Source: Pseudanabaena sp. UWO311
Lineage (GTDB): Bacteria > Cyanobacteriota > Cyanobacteriia > Pseudanabaenales > Pseudanabaenaceae
Direction of reading: 5' to 3'
NCBI RefSeq assembly: GCF_006937785.1
Contig: NZ_SJEE01000002.1
Coordinates: forward strand, 284,003-348,002
Length of the DNA stretch: 64,000 bases
The notes beneath the pieces were generated by a model. That model was not told the origin of the DNA. It made no database searches and saw only the letters and a program-made list of their open reading frames with translations. Positions 48,555 through 57,437 of the stretch are shown here, in pieces. A program made the translations under genes and the position numbers. How positions within the stretch are numbered: the first letter of the stretch is position 1; each line of letters begins with the position of its first letter.

Positions 48555-49037
48555 CTATTCTACAGTAATCATTTCTTCGTAATACTTTTTCATTTCATCT
48601 TCTGAAATATAATTTTCGGATCTTTCGTATTTAGGAATACCAACTCTAGCTTTAATCCAAGGATCTTCTTTGTGTGTGAGCCTTTCTAATTCTACGCCAC
48701 TTAAATCACCATAGCTTTCAAGCACATTCTCTATATGCTCCTTAGCTTCTTCGGGGATGGATAAAAACTCTTGCTCAAGATCCACAATATCTAAATCCTC
48801 AATATCTATTTGAGAATACATAGATTTCGAGTCTTTGAATCGGTTATAAATAACTCTTGAGACAGGCCCATGAACCCATGCTTGAAACTTTTCATCAAAC
48901 ATAGGTTCGCCATTAAGAGCTAAATACCATGACTGAACATAGTATAAAAGTTTATGAAGCTTAAGGACAGAAGGCGTATCCCCTGCGTCTATAAGGCATA
49001 AACAAATATAGTTAGCAACAATATTAATATCTAACAC
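48555..49037 (-). CDS. Panacea-domain (PanA/DUF4065, SocA-like) antitoxin
   Basis: A protein of about 160 residues with the hallmarks of the Panacea domain: VANYICLCL near the start, TPSVLKLHKLLYYVQSWYLALNGEPMFDEKFQAWVHGPVSRVIYNRF, and GVELERLTHKEDPWIKAR. This domain is a general antitoxin scaffold that neutralises many toxin types. I take the GTG at 49037, with GAGG upstream; a TTG at 49049 is in frame. It precedes and is surely co-transcribed with the toxin candidate. Confidence 0.85.
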   Translation of the reverse strand: MLDINIVANYICLCLIDAGDTPSVLKLHKLLYYVQSWYLALNGEPMFDEKFQAWVHGPVSRVIYNRFKDSKSMYSQIDIEDLDIVDLEQEFLSIPEEAKEHIENVLESYGDLSGVELERLTHKEDPWIKARVGIPKYERSENYISEDEMKKYYEEMITVE

Positions 49038-49210
49038 GACAAACCTCAACTAAATTAAGGTTATGGTAAAAAAAAATTATTTTTCTTAAAACATAGCATA
49101 ACTTAATTTATGCAAATTCAATATTAAGTTTTGCTTGAATCCTTTAGAAGCATAATATAAATAATTAAACTTTAATTACACAGTTTTCATAAGAATATTT
49201 AATAGGTTTT

Positions 49211-49372
49211 ATGTATATGAGTTATAAAAAAAAGAATAATACGGAAGATAACGGAAGTAGCGAATTGAATCAATTTACGGATTTAGCGAAAAAGTTGTTT
49301 TCTGTCCATAAGTCAGAGATTCAAGACAAACAAAATCTTAAATCTCATGAATCTCCAAAAGACAAGATATAA
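49211..49372 (+). CDS. Small hypothetical protein (53 residues)
   Basis: An open frame from ATG 49211 to TAA 49372 encoding a Lys/Asn/Ser-rich peptide with FTDLAKKLFSVHKSEIQ near its middle, which resembles short conserved proteins found beside many mobile or toxin genes (F..LAKKLxxVxKxEI). It lies convergent with the transposase. The pattern match is from memory, so confidence is limited. Confidence 0.4.
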   Translation: MYMSYKKKNNTEDNGSSELNQFTDLAKKLFSVHKSEIQDKQNLKSHESPKDKI

Positions 49373-49377
49373 ACTTT

Positions 49378-50309
49378 CTAAGCCTCTTTCCCAATCAAAC
49401 TTTTATAAGTTAGTCTTTTACCACTTAAAGAGCTAGCAGCAAAAACGAATCTTTCGCCATCATTACTCTTACGATGGTTAAAACAAAAGCATTGCTCATC
49501 CAAATAACGGAATAGATGAAAAGGTTCTATGCAGATGTAAGTACCCTTTAAAGCCCGTTTTAGTAAGCTCCAAAAGTTTTCAATTCCATTAGCCGAAATA
49601 TGACCATTTACATAAGCTTTAGCATGGTCAATAACCATGTGAATGTATTGCTCATCAGTTAGTAGATCGTAGCCAGAATGAGCGTCTGTATATACAGTAA
49701 AACCTGTTTCTACAACTTCCTTAACTTCTTCTGTTAATACTTCTCTCTTGGTACTAGAGATAACTTTAGCTTTTACTTTGCGAGTGGTTCTATCCAAAAC
49801 ACCTAAAACAATAGTTTTGCCAGAAGTACCACGACTACCAAGCTTAGCGCGTTTAGCTCTGTGCATAAATCTAGCTTTACCACCTACATAGGTTTCATCA
49901 ATTTCTACAGCACCAGACATTTTTTCAAAACTGCCTGTTTGCATTGCTAATCTAATTCTTTGTAGTAGAAACCAAGCTGACTTTTGAGTAATACCGATCG
50001 CCCTATGGATTTCATAGGAGCTAACACCATTCTTACAGTTAGCAATCATCCAGATAGCGATTAACCACTTATCAAGACCTAAAGGGCTATCTTCCATTAT
50101 AGTACCAGTCTTAATAGTGAATTGCTTGTGCACTCTTTATTCTTGCACTTCCAGATTTTGCGAGTACTAGTATAACCAACTTCTTTAGAACCACAATGAG
50201 GGCAAGTAACACCATTAGATCAACGAAGATTTACAGCCGTTTCAAATGTTTTCTCTGGATCTGCAAAATAGATGATTGCTTCCTGTAAGGTTTGTGGTAG
50301 TTCGCTCAT
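49378..50309 (-). pseudogene. IS1595-family (ISXO2-like) transposase, disrupted
   Basis: The complement encodes a typical IS1595 transposase: MSELPQTLQEAIIYFADPE, a zinc ribbon (CPHCGS...WKCKNKEC), then KTGTIMEDSPLGLDKW, a DDE-type core with GAVEIDETYVGGK (first D), VYTDAHSGYDLL (second D) and NGHISANGIENFWSLLKRAL (N/E). Two lesions break it: TGA at 50220-50222 where a Trp codon is expected (LR-stop-SNGVTCP), and a one-base loss near 50133-50140 that shifts the frame between the zinc ribbon and the core. The intact 3' part is an open frame from about 50133. Confidence 0.85.
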
Positions 50310-50490
50310 TTAATTCTTTTAACCCCCTCGTTTATATAATAGTTATATACGATAGTGGTGTTAAATGCAATACTGCTAGAGACAAAAAAACGAGTTTCAA
50401 GAAATTTGTTTGCTAATCAATTAAATAAAGCTAAAATACTTTAAATGCTTTTATAGATACTACATTAGGCAACCTTTTAACAAAAAAATA

Positions 50491-52431
50491 ATGAGTCAGT
50501 CTCATCAACTTAATATCGCAAACATATCTGGCAATGAATGGTCTCCAATCTTTGGAGATGAATTTTTGCCTAGACTTGTTGGCAGTATAATGACAGATCC
50601 ATATTTTGCGATAGTTGAGCTAGTTGCTAACAGTTGGGATGCTGGATCTAACAAAGTTGATATTATTTTACCAAATCAAGAGGGTGGTATTTTTTCTATT
50701 GAAGACAATGGAAATAGCATGTCTAAAGAGCAGTTCCAAAGAAGATGGAGAGATTTAACCTACGACCGAATAAAAGAACAAGGAAGTACTGTTGAGCCTT
50801 CTTTCAAAAAAACTCCTAAAAAAAGAAAGGTTTACGGTAAGAATGGAATAGGTAGACATGCGATGTTCTGCTTTTGCGAGGAATATTTTGTTGAAATAAA
50901 AAATGATGGAATCTTAGTATTAGCTTCTGTGAAAAGAGCTTCTGGAGAAAAATGTTTTGACATAGACGTTAAGGATGAAAGTTCAACAGATCTTACTGGA
51001 ACTAAAATTTATGGGTCAGCGACTAAGAATGCATTTAATCTACTAGAGAGTGAAGTGTTAGATTTTATAGGATCGCGGTTTATTGCTGATCCTGAGTTTA
51101 ATATTTCTGTAAATGGGAAAGTTGTAAAATTTGAGGATCTCCATGCATCTTCTAATGATTTAAAGGTATTATTAGATAACAGAGAAGAAATTATTATTAA
51201 ACGCTTTGATTCCGAAAAAACTGGTAGAACTAGCAAGCAGAATGGGATTTGCTATTGGGTAGACCAAAGACTTGTCGGAATGCCTAGTTGGGAGGGGTTT
51301 GATGGTACTTTGCTTGATGCAAGGCATACAGAAGCAAAGCGTTATACTTATATAGTCATGGCAAATATTTTAGGTGAAGACAAAAGCAATATTAAACCTG
51401 ATTGGTCTGGGTTCTATTCATCCGTTTTAGTTAATGAGGTAAAGAAAAAAGTATCATTAGCAATCAAAGATGATTTAAGAGGATTAACTAAAAATTTAAG
51501 AGAACGAAACAAGAAGGCAGCCATTGATGCAAATCGAAATGTAATAGCAAGATTACCGTTATTATCAAGAGAACATATTGAGCAATTTGCCGAAGAAATA
51601 CAAATAAGTTGCCCCAATATTAATGCTAGAGATCTCGAAAACGCAGTAGCAACTTTAGCGAAATTAGAGAAATCCAGAACAGGGTATTTGTTACTTGAAA
51701 AACTTTCTAATTTTGACATTCAAGATCTAGATGATTTGTCTGGAATATTGGATGAATGGTCGGTAACAGACGCAAAAAGAGTTTTACAGGAGATTGAATG
51801 GAGGCTAAAACTACTGATTCAAATGGAACACTTTTTAGATACAAAATCTGCCGATGAACTTCATCAGTTACAGCCATTATTTGACCGTGGGCTTTGGGTT
51901 TTAGGTTATGAATACGATTCTTTGGAATTTGCATCTAACAGAGAATTGTCAACTACACTTAGAAAATTATTTAAAGAAGAGGATGTTTCTAGATTAAGAA
52001 ACCGTCCAGATTTTGTTGTCATCCCTAATGAGTCATCACTTTCTGTTTATGCCCGTGACACAGCAGAAAATGATGATAGACAAAAGATGTCAGGGTTTCA
52101 GTCAGTAGTTATACTTGAGCTAAAAAGAGCTAAATTACCGATTGGGTATGACGAAATAGATCAGGTGAAAAAATATGCTAGAGAAATCAGAAGTAGAGTT
52201 CCTTCCACAACAAAAATTAATTGCTATGTTTTTGGGACAAGCGTTGATCGCAGTTTAGATAGTGGGGAAATAAAAGAGGGAAATATATCTATTTATCCGA
52301 CTGAGTATTTATTGGTTATTAGGCAAGCTCAAAGAAGACTTTTTAAACTGCGAGACGAAATAAGTTCGTTTGACTATCTAAGCGACTTATTTACTGAAAA
52401 GCAAGGAGATTTATTTGAAAATGATATTTAA
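50491..52431 (+). CDS. GHKL ATPase-PD-(D/E)XK-like nuclease fusion, candidate defence protein
   Basis: A 646-residue protein. The N-terminal half is a GHKL (Hsp90/MutL/MORC-type) ATPase: N-box AIVELVANSWDAGSNK (about 40-55), DNGNSM (about 72-77) and GKNGIGRHAMF (about 116-126). A helical middle (about 300-470) follows. The C-terminal part has RPDFVV (about 505) and VVILELKRAKLPIGYDEIDQVKKYA (about 538-562), a D...ExK layout typical of PD-(D/E)XK or DUF4263-like nucleases. MORC/MutL-like ATPases fused or linked to nucleases are known in bacterial restriction-type systems. It has no other partner on its strand within the cassette. Confidence 0.7.
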   Translation: MSQSHQLNIANISGNEWSPIFGDEFLPRLVGSIMTDPYFAIVELVANSWDAGSNKVDIILPNQEGGIFSIEDNGNSMSKEQFQRRWRDLTYDRIKEQGSTVEPSFKKTPKKRKVYGKNGIGRHAMFCFCEEYFVEIKNDGILVLASVKRASGEKCFDIDVKDESSTDLTGTKIYGSATKNAFNLLESEVLDFIGSRFIADPEFNISVNGKVVKFEDLHASSNDLKVLLDNREEIIIKRFDSEKTGRTSKQNGICYWVDQRLVGMPSWEGFDGTLLDARHTEAKRYTYIVMANILGEDKSNIKPDWSGFYSSVLVNEVKKKVSLAIKDDLRGLTKNLRERNKKAAIDANRNVIARLPLLSREHIEQFAEEIQISCPNINARDLENAVATLAKLEKSRTGYLLLEKLSNFDIQDLDDLSGILDEWSVTDAKRVLQEIEWRLKLLIQMEHFLDTKSADELHQLQPLFDRGLWVLGYEYDSLEFASNRELSTTLRKLFKEEDVSRLRNRPDFVVIPNESSLSVYARDTAENDDRQKMSGFQSVVILELKRAKLPIGYDEIDQVKKYAREIRSRVPSTTKINCYVFGTSVDRSLDSGEIKEGNISIYPTEYLLVIRQAQRRLFKLRDEISSFDYLSDLFTEKQGDLFENDI

Positions 52432-52469
52432 CCACAATTGTAAGCAGAAACGAAAAAAAACCTAAAACT

Positions 52470-52500
52470 TTAGGCTTGGTGTGTCAAGTATATTAATGCC
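52470..52500. repeat. Right inverted repeat of the cargo cassette
   Basis: The 31-base block from TTAGGCTTGGTGTGTCAAGT to ATTAATGCC is the complement of 45282-45312 with one mismatch. It begins 36 bases after the GHKL gene, which marks the right limit of the cargo. Confidence 0.85.
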
Positions 52501-52575
52501 TTAATTTTTAGCAGTCTAGTATAGAAATACAAGATTATTGTGGCGGCTGACAGTTTCGCTACTTTCACGCCTAAT

Positions 52576-53508
52576 ATGAAAAAAATACTACTTCTAATTT
52601 TTATTTCACTAATTGCTAGCTGTAGCAACAGTGAACCCTCACCAAATTCTTCGCAAACTCCAGCAAATATCACTACTGCTAATCCAACTGTATCTACAAC
52701 AACTACTACATCTACAACTCAACCTAACGCTGATATTCAATCCGCTAAGGTTGCAGAAATTCTAGATGGAGATCAGGTATTTATCCACGATCGCAAAGCG
52801 GCTGTTAATGATATTGCCAAATCACAAGAGCGAATCAGGACAGGTGAATCAGGTACAGAGATTGAATTTAACAATCATGCGATCGCACGCCTCAGTCATA
52901 ACTCTCTTCTAACTGTGGGCGGCTGTGGTGCTCAATTACTGAAAGGTAGTGTGTTAATCAATGGCGCAGTTTCAGCCTGTACCTCTTCAATAAATACTGG
53001 TGTACGCGGAACAACTTATTTACTCGAAATTGATGAAGACGGTAACGACCAGATTCAAGTTTTAGAGGGTGAAGTTGCAGTTACTCGCAATGATGAACCA
53101 ACACCGCAGATACAAGTTGTAAAGAGTGGCGAAAGATTGCGTAATTTTAGGAAAACGAAAAAAGTAGTACTTCAAAAAATTTCTCAGTCAGAGTATGAGA
53201 CGTTGTTAATCAGTCCACTTGTAAAGGGCTATAAACGAGATCTCCCAAGTCTCGGAAAAGTTAAAGCGAAGTTTCAAGTACTGTTTCCGAATGTCAAACC
53301 ACCAGTTCTTGAAAGAAAAAATGATTTAAAAATCGAAAAATTGGAGCGTCCAGAGATTAGAGAAAAACCAGATCAGAAGGGGAAATCTGATTTCAACGAA
53401 GATGATAAGAAATCTGAACCGAAAGACCAGGACAAAAAAGACACAGACAAAGAAGAGAGACGCGAACCGATTAAAGATAATTTACGGAAATCACCATCTC
53501 GTCAATAA
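52576..53508 (+). CDS. FecR-like lipoprotein
   Basis: A 310-residue lipoprotein: signal peptide and lipobox (LLIFISLIASCSN), a Thr-rich linker, a FecR-type domain (about 50-165: IRTGESGTEIEFNNHAIARLSHNSLLTV, GVRGTTYLLEI, VLEGEVAV), then a highly charged Lys/Glu/Asp-rich tail (about 225-310). FecR domains usually sense or carry signals in the envelope; no FecI-like sigma factor is near. I prefer the ATG at 52576 over the upstream start at 52540. First gene right of the cassette. Confidence 0.75.
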   Translation: MKKILLLIFISLIASCSNSEPSPNSSQTPANITTANPTVSTTTTTSTTQPNADIQSAKVAEILDGDQVFIHDRKAAVNDIAKSQERIRTGESGTEIEFNNHAIARLSHNSLLTVGGCGAQLLKGSVLINGAVSACTSSINTGVRGTTYLLEIDEDGNDQIQVLEGEVAVTRNDEPTPQIQVVKSGERLRNFRKTKKVVLQKISQSEYETLLISPLVKGYKRDLPSLGKVKAKFQVLFPNVKPPVLERKNDLKIEKLERPEIREKPDQKGKSDFNEDDKKSEPKDQDKKDTDKEERREPIKDNLRKSPSRQ

Positions 53509-53608
53509 TAAATTTTTTAATCTTATGTCGAGATGGCAAAGCTATTTGCCCTTGCTTAGTCTCAAAAGCCTTGACTATGCTTAGAGACGTTGTGTTATCT
53601 CGCCAAAA

Positions 53609-53830
53609 ATGATTAAGGGCATTTACGGAGACGAATATCAGCAGTTTCAACCCGAACAATGGGTCAATGTTTATCGTCGAGATTCCTGCGATCGCGCAAT
53701 TTATTACGCGACGATGCAAATTGACGATCTGAAATGGCGAGATGAGCCACTAGAGGATTTTCTGCTCGAACCAGTCACGGAAATGGGTGATGTGATGTCA
53801 GTCGAGGAGGCTAAGCAATGCTCTCGATAA
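53609..53830 (+). CDS. Small hypothetical protein
   Basis: A 73-residue acidic protein with no membrane segment (YGDEYQQFQPEQWVNVYRRD, AIYYATMQIDDLKW). I do not recognise it. Its stop overlaps the start of the YdjM-like gene, so the two are coupled. A rather conserved-looking pattern suggests it is real. Confidence 0.55.
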   Translation: MIKGIYGDEYQQFQPEQWVNVYRRDSCDRAIYYATMQIDDLKWRDEPLEDFLLEPVTEMGDVMSVEEAKQCSR

Positions 53831-54855
53831 CACATGCTGCGATCGCAACTTGCTCTGTATCGTTGATTATTGGCACAGCCGATCCCGTCGTTCTTGTGGC
53901 AAGTGCGATCGCGTCCCAACTGCCTGATGTGGACAGCACGAAATCCTATACAGGTATGGTGCTTTACCCGATCGCCAAATACCTAGAAGGTAAGTTTGCC
54001 CATAGGTCGGTAACTCATTCATTTCTTGCCACGGGTATTGTGACAGCCATAACCGCACCCACTGCTCTATGGTTTAGTTGGCAAATATGGCTCGGCATTG
54101 CGATCGGCTATTTCTTTGGTTGGTTCTCTGATGCCTTTACCAAAAGCGGTGTTGCTGCGTTCTATCCCAGTAATTCGAGATTGGTAATACCAGGGAATCC
54201 CAAAGCTAGACTTAGCACTGGTGGAAATGGTGAATATTGGATTTTAGCCATAGCGATCGCACTGCTAATCATTAGCTGCAATTTCATTAGTAACGGTGGT
54301 ATTGCTGAACTGTTTGAGCGCTCGTTTTTCCGAGGAGCCGACACCGCTGCCGATGTGTTTAAAAAGTATGGAAGCAGTCAGCAAGTTTTTGTAAAGGTTT
54401 CTGGCATCAATCAGGCAACGTCCGAAAAGATTGAGGAGAAAGAATTTAAGGTCATTGCGTCGGGCGGCGAATCTTCAATCATTGCTAGAGATAATCGCGG
54501 CGATTTGTACCAGATTGGCAAAGATAGTGCGTCTCAAATACGACCGAGTAGCGTAGAGACAAGACTAGGAATTAATATTTCGATACAGGCGATCGAGGTG
54601 GAGCCTAAAGATATGTTTGTGTCTGAATGGCTTCAGTCAGTGCCTAGCAATGCTTTTATTTCTGGCAATTTGCTTGTCGATAATGTGGAATCTTTGCGAT
54701 TTCCCCTAGAACAAAAAACATTTAATACTTTTCGACTATCAGGCAGTCAAATTGAACTAATAAATGCTCAAAAAACAAATCTAGAGCCAATTATGGACTC
54801 ATTTATTTTGAATGGAAAAGCAATTTTAAAGGTGCGTAGTGATGAACCGATATGA
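53818..54855 (+). CDS. YdjM-like membrane-bound metal-dependent hydrolase, extended
   Basis: A 345-residue protein. The first 170 residues match the YdjM/LexA-regulated membrane hydrolase family: THAAIATC, SAIASQLPDVDST, FAHRSVTHSFLATG (metal-binding His and Asp) and several membrane segments. The remaining 170 residues form a soluble beta-rich domain (about 178-345) that ordinary family members, at 150-200 residues, lack. The gene is coupled to both neighbours by overlaps. Confidence 0.8.
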   Translation: MLSITHAAIATCSVSLIIGTADPVVLVASAIASQLPDVDSTKSYTGMVLYPIAKYLEGKFAHRSVTHSFLATGIVTAITAPTALWFSWQIWLGIAIGYFFGWFSDAFTKSGVAAFYPSNSRLVIPGNPKARLSTGGNGEYWILAIAIALLIISCNFISNGGIAELFERSFFRGADTAADVFKKYGSSQQVFVKVSGINQATSEKIEEKEFKVIASGGESSIIARDNRGDLYQIGKDSASQIRPSSVETRLGINISIQAIEVEPKDMFVSEWLQSVPSNAFISGNLLVDNVESLRFPLEQKTFNTFRLSGSQIELINAQKTNLEPIMDSFILNGKAILKVRSDEPI

Positions 54856-55957
54856 CAATCTACCAGAGATTCTAGCGGAAGCGATCGCCCAACGGATGAT
54901 CGAAAGTGGTGCAGCCGAGAAGGTGAAATCTTCGGTATTGGCAAAACTGGCAAAGCATAGGGAACAAAAGCGCAAATCTCGTAGAGAGAGAGTTTTAGTG
55001 GCGATCGCTATTTGGTGGATTGGCGGAAGCTTCGGGTTTTGGATTGGTGGGAAATTACCCTTTGCGATCGCGCAATCAGAGGGAAACAGGATTACTGCAC
55101 CCAAGGAATCGGTGACACAGCCTAGATTATTGCGAATTACTTTAACCTTGAGTGACCCCAAGGACTTGAAAGTTAAAGAAAAAGATTTTTTGCAAAAGGA
55201 TGCCATCATTAGCGATCGCACGGACGAAAGGACAAGACTGCAAGCGCAACGCTCTGAATACCTAGCAACTATCAAAAGACTATCACTAGAGCCATCGAAA
55301 CCGATTGAACCTCTGGCAGTACGCAAAGCTCCTGAACTGCCTCCACAGAGCTTTGCTGAATTTGAATCAGAAGTAGATTTTCAGCGCATTAAGGTAGAAC
55401 GAGCTAAGAATCAAGTGAGTTTGCAACAGCGAAAAATCGATCTCATAGCTACTCTTGATGCTAAAGATTTACCGTCTGGAGTGGAAGCCCATGAGAGTGA
55501 AAAGCTGGCTCAGGTTAAGTCTGATTTGGCGAAGGAAGAGGCAATGCTTCAACTTCAGCTTGGAAAGTTCGAGACTGCCAAGGCGAATCGGGCTTTGAAA
55601 GAATACGATTCTCAAGAGGCATCGGTAAGGCTGGCTTTACAGCAAAATCAAACCCAGATGGAATATCAAAAAGCTCTGGCTGAATATAACCGTTCGGAAC
55701 AAGAGCGCCAGTTTAGGATTGCGGAAATCAGATCGAAGATTGCTGATGTCGAGAATAAATTACAAGAGTTGTCAACAATTCGCGCCCAATTTGCTAGTGA
55801 GGTTAGACGGATTAGATATGTTAAGCAAGTCAATAATGCGATTGAGCTTGAGTTGTTTTTGTATGCTGCCGATCGCAACGACAGACGCATTCGCACAAAC
55901 AGTAAAGGATCTAGCCCCGCCACTTTCAACCAAGAATCCTTTACCAAGCCCAATTAG
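54842..55957 (+). CDS. Coiled-coil HlyD-like protein
   Basis: A 371-residue protein with an N-terminal helix, one membrane segment (about 57-80), a short beta/lipoyl-like motif (ITLTLSDPKDLKVKEKDFLQKDAIISDRTDERTRL, resembling the first half of HlyD-type adaptors), then a long antiparallel coiled coil (about 180-330). The ATG at 54842 overlaps the upstream gene end. It is in line with a YdjM-like and a TolC-like gene, which suggests an envelope-spanning assembly; no ABC transporter gene is present. Confidence 0.65.
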   Translation: MNRYDNLPEILAEAIAQRMIESGAAEKVKSSVLAKLAKHREQKRKSRRERVLVAIAIWWIGGSFGFWIGGKLPFAIAQSEGNRITAPKESVTQPRLLRITLTLSDPKDLKVKEKDFLQKDAIISDRTDERTRLQAQRSEYLATIKRLSLEPSKPIEPLAVRKAPELPPQSFAEFESEVDFQRIKVERAKNQVSLQQRKIDLIATLDAKDLPSGVEAHESEKLAQVKSDLAKEEAMLQLQLGKFETAKANRALKEYDSQEASVRLALQQNQTQMEYQKALAEYNRSEQERQFRIAEIRSKIADVENKLQELSTIRAQFASEVRRIRYVKQVNNAIELELFLYAADRNDRRIRTNSKGSSPATFNQESFTKPN

Positions 55958-56816
55958 ATTAGAGCGGGTGGATGGTAAGCCTGTGATTACTATCGATCGC
56001 CCAGTCAATAAACCAGTCGATAAGTCAGGTGTAAACGTTGTCAAACCTGTAAACGGTTCTAGGTGAAATGGAGAAGATGAACCGATTGAAGGATCTGGTT
56101 TAGATGAAAAACTGGAAAATCGTGAGGAATCGGAGCAATTTGAAATGCTGAAGGGTGATTTGCCATGTTTGGATTCAACACCTGAATGCATCAAACAATT
56201 AGAAGCTTTAGCGATCGCCAATAGTCCCGAACTGAAAGCCATCGATGCACAAATTGCCAGTAGTTCTCAGGCTGTGAAGTTGGCTAAAGTTCAAGGTGAA
56301 GATAGTTTTGCGGAAACTATTACACCGTGGGTATCAGCGATCGCCCCAATCCTTTTACAAAATTCTAGACCGTTAGCCCCCTTTGAAATTCGCACATCTT
56401 TAGAATCAAGATTATTGTTTGAGGCATTGCCCACGATTATTAGTGGCAGAGCCACTTCTGACGCAAATCAGACCCGTAATGCTCAATCAAATGCTGATCT
56501 TGCTATCAAATTAGCCCAACTTGAAAAAACTAAGGCTGAGATTGCGATCGCGATCAAGGGCAAAGTAACCGATGCTGTGATTACTTTTGAGCAAATCAAA
56601 GATGAATCAGATCTGCAAAGTACCATCGTGCGCCGTGAAGAAGTGCGTTCAAAATTAATTGAGATTTCATACCGACTTGGGGAAGGGACAACTACTGAGC
56701 AAATTGCTAGGCTGAATGATTTTGATCGCAAAAAAATAATCGCAGCCCAGTTTAAAACTAGACTGCGATCGCAAGCTCTGAGAATTCAGCGGCTCTGTAA
56801 GGGTTCGGAAAGCTAA
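55818..56816 (+). pseudogene. TolC-like gene interrupted by a stop codon
   Basis: A signal-peptide ORF beginning MLSKSIMRLSLSCFCMLPIA (55818) and a downstream ORF (56145) are in the same frame, separated only by TGA at 56064-56066 (GSR-stop-NGEDEP). Joined, they give an exported protein with a Pro-rich linker and a TolC-like helical region (about 125-333: ALAIANSPELKAIDAQIASSSQAVKLAKV, then SYRLGEGTTTEQIARLNDFD). It is shorter than normal TolC, at about 330 residues. Either a pseudogene, a read-through gene, or two separate products. Confidence 0.6.
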
Positions 56817-57329
56817 TTTAAACGCACTAGAGTACTGCCATTTGTGCATCTATTGGGAGAACCAATGGGAAGGCTAGCAACAGTTTGAGAAATAGCAGTT
56901 CCAGATAGAGGCGTTACGGCAATTGTAGTTGCTGGGTTGTTGCTAAAGCTAGAAGATAGAAATACTACATGTAGGAATGCCGTTTGTAATAGATTCAACC
57001 AAGATGCCTTGAGCCGTAAAACTGTATGCTCCCGCTCCAACGCTTATCTGGCTTAATCCGTACTGTGAGGCATTTCTCAAAATCCCAAAGCCACAAGCAT
57101 TAGTGCGAATCGGAATTTTTTTAGTTACAGTTCTACCCGTGAAAGAGATCGGAATCTGTGTTCTGGGAGTGCCAGTTACAACAACGCTTTGAACTCCTGA
57201 TGTTGGGTTTTGAACTTTAAATACACTGGGTAATTGAGCAAATGCTTCTTGACCCGTTGCGATCGCCCCTGCAATCGCCAAACAAATCGAACCGACACGA
57301 ATTAATTTTTGCACTTGTTTAGTCCTCAA
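56817..57329 (-). pseudogene. Secreted small protein, probably frameshifted
   Basis: The complement starts with MRTKQVQKLIRVGSICLAIAGAIATGQEAFAQ, a clear signal peptide, then about 95 beta-rich residues (FKVQNPTSGVQSVVVTG, RTNACGFGILRNAS) up to a stop at 56949. A second frame immediately beyond encodes NNPATTIAVTPLSGTAISQTVASLPIGSPNRCTNGSTLVRLN, which looks like its natural C-terminus with a second Cys, so a frameshift near 56950-56985 is likely. The intact part alone is 126 residues. Confidence 0.45.
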
Positions 57330-57437
57330 AATTTATTTATATAAAAGCTGAGGACAAATTTCTTACTCTAATAATAGCCTGAGCCTAGCTATATGCAAGG
57401 TCTTAGGCTATTTTTTTTATGGCTAATCGTGGAAACC

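Larger units (their letters stand above)
47370..50368. mobile_element. IS1595-like element with toxin-antitoxin cargo
   Basis: The left end (47370-47391, GCGTTTAGCACCACTATCGTAT) and the complement of the right end (50347-50368) match over 22 bases with two differences, forming terminal inverted repeats. The transposase gene starts 38 bases inside the right end, as in IS1595 members. Between it and the left end are a PanA-like antitoxin, its partner and small genes. IS1595 elements are known to carry passenger genes. No clear 8-bp target duplication is seen, and the transposase is broken, so the element is probably immobile by itself. Confidence 0.7.

Noticed and set aside
47362..50377. 8-bp target duplication of the IS1595-like element
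   Set aside because: The flanks share only CTGCT with an offset; this is not a clear duplication.
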